From positions 3,224,001-3,288,000 of the forward strand of contig NW_026515482.1 in the NCBI RefSeq assembly GCF_014898815.1: a stretch of 64,000 bases of DNA, in the 5' to 3' direction. Below the pieces are notes generated by a model. That model was not told where the DNA came from, made no database searches, and was given only the letters and a program-made list of their open reading frames with translations. Positions 12,730 through 24,300 of the stretch are shown here, piece after piece; position 1 is the stretch's first letter, and each line of letters opens with the position of its first letter. Source of the DNA: Panonychus citri (Eukaryota; Arthropoda; Arachnida; Trombidiformes; Tetranychidae). Both the position numbers and the translations under genes were made by a program.

Positions 12730-13053
12730 ATGATGAACTGTCCGAATTATTCCCGAGAAAATGTGAAGATGAGATAAAAGAATCTTCCAGAGAAAGTCTT
12801 CCAAAAAAGTCTATTCTTTCCTTACCGGTGGAAAAATCTCCTGACAATCCATTTAAAGAATTTGCCAAGTTCGATGCTCGAGTTGGTGATAGACGAAGAA
12901 CCCGAAATTATGAGATCATTTTACATAATATCGCCGGTGAGCAGAGACTCAAAATACTCCAAGTGGTCATTTTTACCAATGCTCGTGTCAGAGATTTGAT
13001 TGGATTAACTTGCTGGTTGTACACAAATGAAGTTAATGAACCCGAATTAGAAC
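12730..13053 (+). pseudogene. SIN1/MAPKAP1 copy B, intact CRIM exon without partners
   Basis: After an acceptor (gattttag) at 12729 this exon keeps an open frame. It encodes DDELSELFPRK, KSILSLPVEK, NPFKEFAKFD and the CRIM start ARVRDLIGLTCWLYTNEVNE. These align with human SIN1 from AQELKSLFEKK through NNPFNEYSKFD to LICWQYTSEGRE. It keeps three residues (VNE) that copies A and D lack, matching the length of human SIN1, so it is the least derived copy. Homology to copy A stops abruptly at 13053 and the frame then runs into unrelated sequence to a stop near 13154. No N-terminal exon sits upstream. It is either an exon of a functional gene whose other exons I cannot see, or a truncated duplicate; I favour the latter. 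Confidence 0.65.
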
Positions 13054-13497
13054 CATTAAAATCATTGATGATCATCGATTATTTCTCGTCCCATTTCTCT
13101 TACCTCTTTTTTAAAGCTCTCCCACCAAATCGTTTCCCTTTTCTCTATTTCTAGAACTAAAAACATCGATTTTCATCAAAATTATCGCGTCATCACCGAT
13201 AATCGTAAATCTAAACATTCGTCCATATCTTACTTTTACCAAATGAAATCTCTATGTCGATTGTAAAGTTGTCCAGTATATTTACTAACTGAGTGAATAT
13301 TGCTGAAAGAAACTTCTCGAAAAAGAAGAACATTGGCTTTGTTCTCGTACAAACGATTAACAAAATCTATTGAAGGCCGAAAAAGAATTTGTTGATACAC
13401 ATTTAATGATAGAACGTAAAAAAACAATTGATTTAGATGATGAAAATGCTGAATGTTGTAGAATAGAATCCGTTAGCTTTTATTGGAAGCGCGATTT

Positions 13498-13760
13498 TCA
13501 AAAAAATGCACCCAAATAACCACAACCTGGAATTCCATATTTTTCGAACGCATCGTCTACAGCTTGACTAAATTCCTCTGCATATTGATCTGTGTCTAGT
13601 ATTTCCTTTGGCAGAGCATAGTGTTGCCGCATTAATTGATGATATCGCTGAAAAAAAGTTAATTCATCCAATTATTTTGTTAATTGAAACTGACCAACTT
13701 AGTACCTTGGCAAATGGATGACCTTTACAATCCTCGCATTTTACTTGGAAAGGTGATATT
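13498..13760 (-). CDS. C-terminal exons of an unrecognised gene, possibly broken
   Basis: On the minus strand a strong acceptor (tttttttcag) precedes an exon 13647-13498 with 49 sense codons. It encodes RYHQLMRQHYALPKE and ends GIPGCGYLGAFF before TGA. Upstream, a donor at 13707/13706 (AAG|GTACTA) can join in frame to a short stretch reading CEDCKGHPFAK, a Cys-x2-Cys motif. Further upstream, to an acceptor at 13870, a Ser/Pro-rich open frame is present but in a different reading frame, so either there is another intron or a one-base change has broken the gene. I do not recognise the family. The 17-bp promoter-like motif at 14104-14120 lies about 230 bases upstream. Confidence 0.4.
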
Positions 13761-14103
13761 TTCTTGGTCATGGTAGCTTCAGATGAAATTGGCGTGAGAT
13801 ATGATTGAGGTGAGGTAGAAGATGGTGAAGATGACCCAGGAAGATTATAAATAACAGGTTTAGAAGATACTAGAAATAGAAGCTGATTAAATAGATTTAA
13901 ATTAAATCATTTAATTTCCAATATACTGGATAATGTACAGTCAGACCTTCATATTTGAGCAAAATCCTGCCATTTACTGGATTTTAGTTTCGTCCTCTAT
14001 CTTTTTCCATGGGAAATTAAATTATTTTAAATTTTGCGCATTTTTCATTCTTAGTTTGACCAATCACATTAATTGTAAGTGAACGCAAACTTTTTCCTTC
14101 TAA

Positions 14104-14120
14104 GTGTCGTCATCTTGTGG
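14104..14120 (+). promoter_or_regulatory. Recurrent 17-bp promoter-proximal motif, site 2
   Basis: The sequence GTGTCGTCATCTTGTGG matches the 10016-10032 site at 14 of 17 positions and lies upstream of the minus-strand exons at 13498-13869. The rest of 13880-15050 is AT-rich and I see no gene in it. Confidence 0.35.
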
Positions 14121-15066
14121 CAAAGAAAAAAAACAAATTCCATTCATTTTCAAGTTAAATTGACGAATTTTTAATTGTTTTCACTAATAATTGATGATTT
14201 TCTTAATTATCATATAAATTAACTGCTCTAATTTAGTAATTAACATCTGAACAATTTTGACGAATCAATTTAAAGCATAAAATCTTATTGATTCACCTTT
14301 AATCTCTTTCAAGGGCATCTCATAACAACGACTTTACACTTTTTTGTAAATTGTAGATTAAAAGTCGATCGTCAACAATTAACTGATTGTTTACTCTAAC
14401 TGGTGTGTAAAGTTGAATTCGATATTCTCTAAAAGTAATAAAATTTAGCTGATTCGCTAATTCAAATCATTTGATTATTATTTTGTCGGAAGGTTGATTA
14501 AAACTCAAACGATTCTAATCAATCTAAGGAAATCAAAATGACGGAATGAATAAAATTATTGCCTTAATTGTTAGTGTTAATTTTAATTATAAATATCGTT
14601 TTGATTGTTTCAAGCAATTGCTACGAAAATCAAATGGGTGAAACAAATTGTAATCTAAATGAAGGTAATCAAGAGAAATGAAAGAAACTTGACCAAAATA
14701 AATCAAACCCTCAATTATACTGATGATTTAATTGCGATAACCAATAAATACAGGTAAAGATAATCTCTAATCAATGTATTTAGTCCAAATCTATGCTGAC
14801 AGTTAATGAATTTCTGTTAACAACAATTGGAACTAATTTTCTTAATCATTTGAGAAGGTTAAATGAAGAGAAAAGAAAAACCAATTTCGAGAATGAAAAT
14901 TTAATTTAAAACGGAAGGTAAACAAGAGGAATTAACAACAGAATCAGTTTAATTAGAGGATTAAGTGGAAAATCAACTTGATAGCTAAATCAATCAAGCC
15001 CTTAATCATGTTATTGCTCAATGTGATATAATCAAAAAGTGAAAATGATTCTAAACCTGAAGCCAG

Positions 15067-15170
15067 ATGACAATTAACTTCCTTATAAAATGAGGTTGAA
15101 TCGAGAACCAATGAATCGAGAAAGTGGTTGACAGATAAACTGATTTATCTTCCAGTGGAATCGACAAGTT
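15067..15170 (-). pseudogene. Inverted, frameshifted fragment of the methyltransferase second exon
   Basis: Reading the minus strand, this stretch contains the words TCGATTCCA, TGGAAGATAAATCAGTT, CATTGGTT and ATAAGGAAGT in the same order as the second exon of the methyltransferase at about 15885-15985 on the plus strand. Its translation starts IPLEDKSV like the real gene, keeps HWF, then loses the frame after a small indel. It lies about 300 bases upstream of the intact gene and in opposite orientation. It has no catalytic motif I of its own and cannot be functional. Confidence 0.75.
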
Positions 15171-15471
15171 GATGATAATGAGAGAGAAAAAGGTGAGTGA
15201 GAGAGAGAGAGAAAGAATAAGATGAGAATGGGAGAGTCTTAGTAAGACCAACCTACTCTTTCATTAAACTTTTCTCACCCACAACATTAATTGGACCAAA
15301 TCTTAAATCGAACCACTTGAGTTCGATAAAAAAGCTGAGATTCATTGAAAAGAAATAAAAACCATTCGAACTGTTCAAATATCTTTGTACCTTTTAGAAT
15401 TTCGCTCATTTTTTTGTGTTCGTGTTTATTTTTCCTTCGAAGTTGAAATTGTCCAAACTATCACAGCAATT

Positions 15472-16416
15472 ATGCCCATCCAATTGTTTGAATCTGAAGA
15501 TCACGCGTCGACTTATGTTCGTTCTCGTCCATCGCCACCACTTTCGTTGATTAACTCAATCGTCGATTTTGTTGATGCTGGTAATCAAAAGAACGAAAAT
15601 GGAACCTGGTCAAGAGCTGTCGATGTTGGATCAGGTTCAGGTCAGAATACTTTTCTAATAAAAGATTATTTTGATGAGATTCTCGGTGTTGATATTAGTT
15701 CCGCTCAAATCGCCGAGGCCAATAAACGAAACACTTACCCAAATATTTCATTCAAGGTAAATATTGTCATCACCATTTCCCACTTATTTGAATATTTCAT
15801 GAGTGTTTCTGGTAATTATCGAGCTTAATTATTTGTGATATTTTTGATTTTCATGTTCGACTTGAAGGTTTCTGGTGCTGAATCGATTCCATTGGAAGAT
15901 AAATCAGTTAATCTTGTTACAGCTTCTCAGTGTCTCCATTGGTTTGACATAACCTCATTCTACAAGGAAGTGGATCGTCTTCTTGCCCCCGGTGGTGTTT
16001 TCGCTGCTTCAGGTTACATTTGTTATCCACTTCGATCACCAGATGATTGTCCGGTTAACGATAAAATGGCCTCGGTAATTGAAAACGCGTTTAATAATCT
16101 TGAACTATTAGGTTGTTGGGAACAGCCAATGATGAATTTCCTTCATTCAAAGTATGACAATCTAAAGTTACCTTATCGTAATTGTAAACGATTAACTGAT
16201 ATCGTTTGTCCAGTTACCTACGATGGTCAAACTTTCCTCGAATATATTACCTCCTGGTCAGCATATAATACTTTGGCCTTGAAAAGTCCAGAAAAAGCGA
16301 CGATCTTCATTGACGATATTGTAAATCGGATGAAGAATATTCTTGGAACCGACGATTTCGCTTCTATTAAGATCAATCTAAATTTCGAATTTTTTCTCCT
16401 TTTATCACGAAAATGA
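15472..16416 (+). CDS. Class I SAM-dependent methyltransferase
   Basis: Two exons, 15472-15756 and 15868-16416, joined in phase 0 across a 111-base intron (AAG|GTAAAT ... GAAG|GTTTCT), give 277 residues. The start ATG (MPIQLFES) follows a leader with no better in-frame start. Residues 50-58 are VDVGSGSGQ, the SAM-binding motif I; GVDIS near 73 is the acidic post-I motif; the second exon opens with a motif like AESIPLEDKSVNLVTA followed by CLHWFD (motif II), then LLAPGGVFA (motif III). This layout matches small cytosolic methyltransferases of the Crg1/DDB_G0268948 type found in many animals. The substrate cannot be told from sequence. The end, FFLLLSRK, is a normal family C-terminus, so the gene looks complete and functional. 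Confidence 0.85.
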
Positions 16417-16759
16417 ACTGTTCACAATTCAATAGACATTAAAATATAATCTTTACTTATCACTCATTACTATTACACCGAGAATCAAATTAACGTCTAG
16501 CAATTAAACACTAACCCAGTTACTACCTTGTGTCTTTGTAACCAGTCAATTAAAGTTAATCAATTGTAAAATTTTAAATACGAACCAAATCTCGTGATTA
16601 TTTTGAGTTGGAAACGTTAATAAAATTTCATTTTAATTGACTAATTTTTCAATTGATTGTTAAAACTTATAAAATCCGTTAAATTTACTTCCATTATCCA
16701 TTGGATTAAATGGAAAATGGCAAATCTGATTATTACATTATAACTATTCAATTGTACAT

Positions 16760-18755
16760 GATAATCTATTGGGCGAACGTCAAAGTGAATGTTACTGGTT
16801 AATATCTAAATCTCTTAGCTCAGTAACTTTCACCGAGTTACCGAAGTCGAGTTCCCATTTGATTAGTCAACCCGATGGCAGATTTTTTCATTCTTTGTCA
16901 AAATACAACAGATGTTTCCTTTATCGCTCCTGATAAACTTTAATTTAATTAACTTTACCTGTGAATTTAAATTTAATTTCATGTTATTATCCACACGGAA
17001 CAAGTTGGCAAAATCAAAGTTCAACAGTTAATTCAGTTTTGTTACCTAAAACTGAGACTCTTGTTGCGTCGTAATCAACCTTCAACTTTTTGTTTTGTTG
17101 GTATTTGATACAACTTTCTTTCTCTAACTCATACTTAAATTTTATACTTAAATTTTATACTTTAAATACAATTAAACAAATTGATTAAAATTACCTCATT
17201 TATAATCAAAATAAGCACATTTTAAAGATTGAAATTCTAATTTTATTTTCCTTCTTCTTCGTATCATACCATGAGTTAACTTATTTGGACCTCATCTCAC
17301 TTCATCTCACCTTGGTATTTACAATCATTGGACCTTGGACAACCAAACTCATTCATAATATAATTTATAATTTCTCTTTGTTTTACTAATAATTTGTAAA
17401 CCAAATCTATAATTTCTCCTGAAGTTGTCTGAACAACTTTCCTCCACAGGAGCTACAGAAATACACTGTAGTAATGTTAACTCATGCATCAGGATGTTAC
17501 CAATAAAATTGTCAATGAGTTTCGCAGATTATCAATTCATTTGGTCAACTTTTCTGAACAATTAGTCAAGTAGCTTCATTAAAGACAATTAAAAATGGTT
17601 TCAAATCACAATTTAATTGTTTTCGTCTCCAAATACCCATTTAGTAAACATGTTTGAACTTTTTCATGTTTCGATAGAAAATTGTTTTCATTTTTTTCGT
17701 AATCACTGATGAATTTTGAGTAATTTTTTCATTTTATTCATCTTCATGTAATATTGAGCTACTTGACTAATTGTTCTGAGAAGTTGACCAAATGAATTGA
17801 TAATCTGCGAAACTCATTGACAATTTTATTGGTAACATCCTGATGGATGCAATGAGTTAACATTATTACTACAGTGTATTTCTGTAGCTCCTCCTGTGGA
17901 GGAAAGTTGTTCCAGACAACTTCAGGGAGGGAAATTACAATAGATTTGGTTTACAAATTATTAGGTAAAAACAAAAGAAAATTTATAAATTATATTAATT
18001 GACTGGTGGTTAGTTTGATTGTCCAAAGGTCCAATTTGATGATTGTAAATACCAAGGGTTGAGATGGAAGTGGAGATGAGGTCCAAATAAGTTTAACTCA
18101 TTAGGTATGATACGAAGAGAAGGAGAAAATAAAATTAGAATTTCAATCTTTTAAAATGTGAAAACACTTATTTTGATTATAAATGTGAGGTAATTTTAAT
18201 CAATTTGTTTAATTGTATTTAAAGTATAAAATTTAAAGTATAAAATTTAAAGTATGAGTTAGAGAAAAGAAAGTTGTATCAAATTACCAACAAAACTTAC
18301 CAAGAGAACAAAAATGGTTGAAGTTATTACGACGCAACAAGAGTCTCAGTTTTAAGAGTAACAAAAAACAACTGAATTAACTGTTGAACTATCGTGATTT
18401 TGGTACCAACTTGTTCCGTGTGACAAGATAAACAATAATAACATGAAATTAAATTTTAAATTCACAGGTAAAGTTAATTAAATTAAAGTTTATCAGGAGC
18501 GATAAAAAAAAGGAAACATCTAAGTTGTATTTTTGACAAAGAATTGAAAAAAATTCTGCCATCTATCGGGTTGACTAATCCAAATGGGAACTCGACTAAA
18601 CTTCTTGGTAACTCGGTGAAAGTTACTGAGAAATGCTGTAATATAACAACGCTCATTCGCAGCCTAATTGTCAGAGATTTTATTGGATTAACTTGATGGT
18701 TGTCCACTAATGAACCCGAATTAGAACTAATTGTTGCTAAATCTATTGAGGTAAT
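16760..18755 (+). pseudogene. SIN1/MAPKAP1 copy D, split by a fold-back element
   Basis: The left piece (16760-16815) matches the 3' end of the SIN1 N-terminal exon and its donor in copy C, and keeps the ancestral TGG at 16770-16772. The right piece (18650-18755) begins with intron sequence related to cgttcgttctcagcctaatt, then jumps to the CRIM segment RDFIGLT, followed by a TGA where other copies have TGC, then TNEPELE. A stop in the frame and the loss of most of the CRIM exon make it dead. The inverted-repeat element 16819-18630 separates the two pieces. Confidence 0.65.
16819..18630. mobile_element. Non-autonomous fold-back element with ~750-850 bp inverted arms
   Basis: The left arm (16819 to about 17578) is the imperfect reverse complement of the right arm (about 17757 to 18630). 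The tips read CTCAGTAACTTTCACCGAG at 16819 and, on the other strand, at 18630. Matching words run the whole length: cctgataaactttaattta near 16930 against 18495, gcagattatcaattcat at 17526 against 17800, and ctgtagctcc-type blocks near 17450 and 17885. The spacer of about 180 bases is unique. There is no open frame of note, so it would need a transposase in trans. The tip itself holds a small palindrome (GTAACT...AGTTAC). I could not find a clear target-site duplication. It sits inside SIN1 copy D. Confidence 0.8.
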
Positions 18756-18775
18756 TTAATGATGCAAAACACTTA

Positions 18776-19433
18776 AACGACAATAAAAAGATGATCATGA
18801 TTATTTTCGATTGTTATTTTAAATATATTCCAAGATTCGTTCATCTTTTGTTGCTTGGATCGACTTTGGTCATCGAATCGGATCTGTCGGTTACCATCTT
18901 TGAAAAGAACTTTAACAAAAAAAAGAGAAAATAATAAACTTTCAATTAGAATAGTAAACAAAAATCATCAATCTTTACGCTTAGAAAATGGGCTTACCTG
19001 CAGTCGCTTGACCATCTTGGTCAGTTTTATATGAGACATTCAAGAATTTACTCAGAACTTTGAATTTGTTCTTAGAATTTATATCAATTCCAAGGTTTGG
19101 ATTATCTCATCTCTTCAATTTCCTTTAATTGGCGCTTTTTACAAGACACTTTCAAATTTTGTTTACTTTCGTCTAATCTTTTCACCTCATTTTTCGCATT
19201 TTCAATATTCTCTTTCACTATTTTCTCTTCCTTCTCAATTTTCTCCAAAGGATCTTCACCATCCTCAAGTTCCAATTTAATATAATCATAAAGAGAAGTG
19301 TAACTCTCCTTAATCAACTCTTGATATTCTTTGTAGTTCTCATTTTTATCAAAAATATTCTTTTCAATGGAACAAAACAATTTACCAATTTATCCTCTTT
19401 CTCTTTCCACGTACAAACACTTCCAATTGACAT
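18776..19433 (-). pseudogene. Coiled-coil protein gene with two apparent frame changes
   Basis: On the minus strand an ATG at 19433 opens a frame that must shift by one base near 19375 to enter a long charged frame. That frame encodes a Lys/Glu-rich coiled coil of about 85 residues (YKEYQELIKESY ... KRLDESKQ). A second one-base shift near 19107 leads into a globular part (KFKVLSKFLNVSYKTDQDG) ending in a donor at 18998/18997. A phase-1 exon, 18894-18776, encodes DGNRQIRFDDQSRSKQ and ends at TAA. A coiled coil followed by a small globular domain is the plan of Spc24/Spc25 kinetochore subunits, but the match is not strong enough to claim. Two frame changes suggest a pseudogene; sequencing error is the alternative. 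A partial copy of the third segment lies at 28320-28392. Confidence 0.5.
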
Positions 19434-19614
19434 TGTTTTCTACAAAGGCACCAAAATAATCTTGAAAGTAATCACACAATTAACCAAAAGAACAATTAAG
19501 ACGAAAAACAAAATTGTAATGACAATAAAATTTAATGAATAAATTTCAAAGAAACCAGAAAAAGCGGTTAATTGTTTTCATTTGAACTCTTTTCTTAAAT
19601 TACTTCGAATGGAT

Positions 19615-19631
19615 CAACCAGATGTCGCCAC
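19615..19631 (-). promoter_or_regulatory. Recurrent 17-bp promoter-proximal motif, site 3 (weaker)
   Basis: The minus strand reads GTGGCGACATCTGGTTG, matching the 10016 site at 13 of 17 positions, about 180 bases upstream of the coiled-coil gene start at 19433. Confidence 0.3.
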
Positions 19632-19887
19632 AAGCTGATATCGATTAAAAGTCCAATTTATTTTGATAAAATTTCGCCTTACATATGTATTACTAATCAG
19701 TGATTATTTATTGACTATAACTCATTGTATTAATTACTCGTCTATAAATCTACTACTCGTTGATATTTTTATTAATGATTATAATTGTAAAAGCAGGAAT
19801 AGATTAAACGAAAATACTCTAATTATTACAAAGAAACAATCAAAGCACGTTGTTAATTTGGAAGGATTTTCGTTCTGAGCAATTCGT

Positions 19888-20570
19888 TTAAGCCAGGCCA
19901 CCATTTGAATTTCCGTAACTGTTTTTAGATCTATCAGTCTCATATCTTATATTGAAACAGGCAGTAAATTCGGCTTCTTCGGTTCCAATCAAATTGTCCA
20001 AAAAGTTTAGAATAGCATTGGTATCTGGCCGACGCAAATTTGATCCAAACGTTTGATTGTCATAAGGATGGAAATACATGGAGAGTTTTCTATTGCCTGT
20101 GGCAAGTAGTGGACCAACAAATAAATCCTTGCTCCCCAGTAAATCGTGATCGGTCAAATTTCCAAGATTGGGGTCAATTTAGGTCAAAAAAGCCGATTTT
20201 TTCAATGGGAATTTTACCTCAAAATTTATAGCAATTTTCGATTTTTCTGAAATTCTGTTTTCTAAGTTCTCAGTCTTTAAGCTTTCAAATCCCACCCAAA
20301 TTTTTTATTCTCAATTCAATCGGCAATTTTCTAGGTAAAAGACTTTTGGATGCTCCTAATAATACAAAATTTATATTTGCAGAACGAGTCAAGTAAATGC
20401 TGAATGTCCTAATATCCCTTTGAGAAACTGATGTAATTCCAACCCTTCTAAAAAGATCAAGCTACTTCAAACCAGTTAAAACGCTCGAATTTACACTTCA
20501 GAGACTATTGTTATCGTCATTAAACAAGATACCATATCTTGGTTGAGCCTGAATCATATTTGATACAGTT
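19888..20570 (-). pseudogene. Broken paralogue of the secreted repeat-protein gene
   Basis: The C-terminal repeat is well kept as an open frame (19888 to about 20150; LFVGPLLATGNRKLSMYFHP and NAILNFLDNLIG). The middle, about 20150-20395, is replaced by unrelated AT-rich sequence where the intact copy at 11356-12030 has its first repeat. The 5' part (20395-20570) aligns at DNA level with the start of the intact gene but carries frame-changing indels, and the signal-peptide start is truncated. It belongs to the duplicon that begins near 19730, whose other end lies beyond the gypsy element at 26086-26330. Confidence 0.75.
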
Positions 20571-20713
20571 AATAAATGATGAAAGCTTGGTTTTAGCTTA
20601 GCTTTGGTTGTTCGAATTATGATAATCTTATCCCAAAAATGGTTCATATTATTTGAATTTCAGTTCACCTCATAAAAGAGAGCAAATCTGTGTAAATATG
20701 ATATCTTTATATA

Positions 20714-21324
20714 TGTAATAACTATGATGTTATCACCAGCGGAATTGAGTAGCAGCAGCAAAAACAGCAAGAATTAATGTTGACACTTTATTAGTTAAAA
20801 CTCAATTAATTCATTTACAATCATTACGTGTCATTATATCTTTTAGGATAATTCAACATTAATTAGATTTTAGTTAGCAACCCAAAATTATCTTATTCTT
20901 CCTCGAATTTACAATATTATAAAACAATTAATTGGAATATTACAAAAGAAAGATCCAAAGTTTAGACTCCTTCTCTCTCTCTCTTTCTCTTCTTTGATAA
21001 ACTAATATTCAAGAGCGAATATTAATGTTTTACACCGATACCCAAAACTAATAGACAACTTACACTAATATTCAAGAGTGAATATTAATGCTTAACATCA
21101 ATACCCAAACCAATAGGCAACTGGCACTAATATTCAAAAGTGAATATTAGTGTTTAACGCCAATACCTAAACCAATAGGTAACTGACACTAATATTCAAA
21201 AGGGAATATTAGTGTTTAACGCCAATACCTAAACCAATAGGTAACTTACATTAATATTCAAAAGTGAATATTAATGTTTAACATAAGATAACAAATTTTC
21301 TTCTTAATCTTTACCATCATTACA
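20714..21324 (-). repeat. Gypsy 3' LTR (minus orientation)
   Basis: The 611-base repeat starts TGTAAT and ends ATTACA and matches 25483-26085 almost base for base, apart from small indels in a CT run and in the tandem block. Positions about 21000-21285 hold five tandem units of about 62 bases, each with a hairpin-forming core such as AATATTCAAAAGTGAATATT. The polypurine tract (AAGGGTGGGGA on the minus strand) lies just inside it at 21325-21335. Confidence 0.9.
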
Positions 21325-21379
21325 TCCCCACCCTTAAGAGTAATGGACGGAACTGGATAGTGTCAAATGATGATTCACT

Positions 21380-24300
21380 CTAATATAAATTGCGAATAGG
21401 AATCAAATGTTTAGAATGAACTTGTTGAACATGTTGTGGTGATTCCGATACTTCGACATCATAAATATTAGTTGCGATTTTCCTTAAAATGCGAAATGGA
21501 CCAAAGTAATTCTGATCCAATTTTCGTTTGTTTATACCAGACAAATTCTTCATGTATACTTTTTCATCAGGAGAGAAATCATAATCAGTATGTTTCTTAT
21601 TAAAAATTTCAGCATTCTTGTTGTGATAATCAACAGAATTTTGGAAAGCTATTATTCTAGCTTCAGGCAGCACAGCGAATTCAATATCCAGACAGTTTTC
21701 AGGTTTTGTTCCATTTAACAAATAATAAGGTGTGAACCCAGTTACAGCATGAGGTGAATGATTATATTCATCAATTGATCGTTGTAAATACTTGACCCAA
21801 CCATAATGATAATTATTTGAAATCATTTTGATCCGAATTTTGTCAACAATAGTATTACCAACACGTTCACATAACCCATTACATTGAGGTGCAGCTTTAG
21901 GAATGAAGTCGATATTTATGTTTAAGTTATCCAGGTAATCAGCAAATTCAGCAGAGGTCAAGGAAGTAAATTTATCAGCTAGTATTGTTTGAGGTTTTCC
22001 GAAGTTTAGAACTTTATTTACCAATGAAATGAATTCAGCAGCGGTTTGATGTTTTGAAGCAATAGCCCAGACAAAACGAGTGAAATGGTCAACAGCAATA
22101 TGAATATATCGTTTCTTAGATTTATAATTGTTCAGTCCACAAATTGTATCCACAGCAACAATTTGAAAAGGTTTATCAGCAGGTCCAAATTGACCCAATT
22201 CAGCGATTAATTTGATTCTCCTTGTTTTTCCCAGTTGACAAGGTTTACAATTGCTTACAAATTGAATAACATCATCCGTTAATTTTGACCAGGTAAATTT
22301 CCAGCTTATGATAGTTATCATTTTCCTTATTCCAATGTGACCAAATTGGATGTGTACAGCTTCTAATAGTTTCAGTCTCAGCGATTCAGGTAATATTAAT
22401 TTTCCTTTTCCATTTTTATCCATTTTATAATAAAGTCCATCAGAGTTGATCAGCAGTTTATCAGTATCAGCAAGTGTCAATTGTTCAGCTTTAAGGTCAG
22501 CAACAGCAATAAAATTTATCAGCTTAATTGGATAATCAGTTTCATCAGCAGCCACAGGATCTCGCGACAAATAATCAGCTTCAGCGTTTTCTTTTCCAGG
22601 TCGATATTTAATATCGAAATCATATTGTCCCAAGAAAAATGCCCATGTGAATAACCTACAATTTGGTTTATTTATTTTACGAATTGATTTCAGCGCAATA
22701 TGATCAGTGATAACAGTAAATTTTCTATTGTAGAGATAATGATGCCAGAATTTAATCGATTCTACAACAGCCAGACATTCAAGGTGAGTTACAGGGTAGT
22801 TGATTTGATAATCAGTTAATTTCTTTGAGAAATAGCCGATCGGATGTAATTTATCATTTTCATCAGGTTGCTTGAGAATAGCACCCAAACCTATTCTACT
22901 AGCATCAGTTTCCAATATTAAATCAGCATTTGGGTTATAAATTTTAAGAACAGGATCAGAAGTTAATAATAATTTGATTTGATCAAAAGCACTTTGGCAA
23001 TCGCTACTCCAATCGAATTTGGAGTCTTTTTTCAGCAGATTGTGAATTGGTTCCAATATTTGAGTAATATTGTTAATGAATTTGCGGTTATAATTAACTT
23101 TTCCCAGAAATCGACGAACATCTTTTACACACTTAGGTGATTTAAGTTCAAGTATTGAATTGATATTATTGTTCAAAGGGTAAATATGATTAGGAGATAA
23201 ACGATAACCCAAATAATTTACAGTCGATTGGAATAATTGTGATTTATCAAAATTCAATTTGATATTCTCCTTTTGAACAGCAGTTAATAATTGTGATAAA
23301 TGATTTAGATGAATAGTTGGATTAGGGGAAAAAACAATGATATCATCCATATAGTTATGACAAAAGTTAGTTAATGAATATTTCTCAAGAATATTTCGAA
23401 TTACTCTTTGAAATATTGCTGGAGCATTTTTCAATCCGAAGGGCATAACCAGCCACTCATAATGCCCATTTTGTGTAATGAAAGCAGTTTTAGAAATATC
23501 ACTTTCTCTAACTTTCACATGCCAAAATCCTGACCTGATATCAAAAATACTGAAAATGTTACTATCATAAAGACGATCAATGATATCTTCAATCCTTGGC
23601 ATTGGATATTTGTCAGGTAAAACTTTGTCATTAAGCTTCCGATAATCTATACAAAATCTCGTCTTTGCTTGATCTTCTTTCTTGAAAGCTAATGTGACCG
23701 GAGATGCGTAAGGTGAATATGATGGACGAATTAAATTGTTCAGCAAAAGAGATTGAACTTCAGCATTGATGGTTTCATAATTTGTTGATCGATAAGGTTT
23801 AGAATTGATGGGAATATTAGTAGTTAATTCAATGACACATTCAGCATTTGGAATACAACCAATATCGAATTTGGACTCAGCGAAACAAGTCTGGTAACTT
23901 GTAAGTAACTTAATAATTTCAGCGTTAATAGTCTTAGCGGTTTCATCATTGAGTTTACTGTTAATGTTAATATGAAAATTATCGGGAAGGTTAATTGGTG
24001 GAGGAATTAAATTGATGATTGTCGGTTGTTTAGGATTAGTTGATTGTTGGGTGATTTGATAATGAGAGTCACATTGTAGGCTAAACATCCAAATTGAATC
24101 TAACCCTAAAAGAATATCAATCGGAAGTGAGTCAGTAATATAAACATAAATAATATTTGTAATTAGCCCAATGGTTAACTTAATTTTAGTCAGACTTGAA
24201 ATTTCACCCACTCCAATTATCGTGGAAAAGTTTAGTGTTTTTAATTTAATTGATTCAACTCCTAGTTTTCGTATGATTGATTCACTAACAAGTGAAATGT

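Noticed and set aside
18483..18707. Minus-strand frame across the right arm of the fold-back element
   Set aside because: It is antisense to the SIN1 copy D fragment and runs through the inverted arm; no homology of its own.
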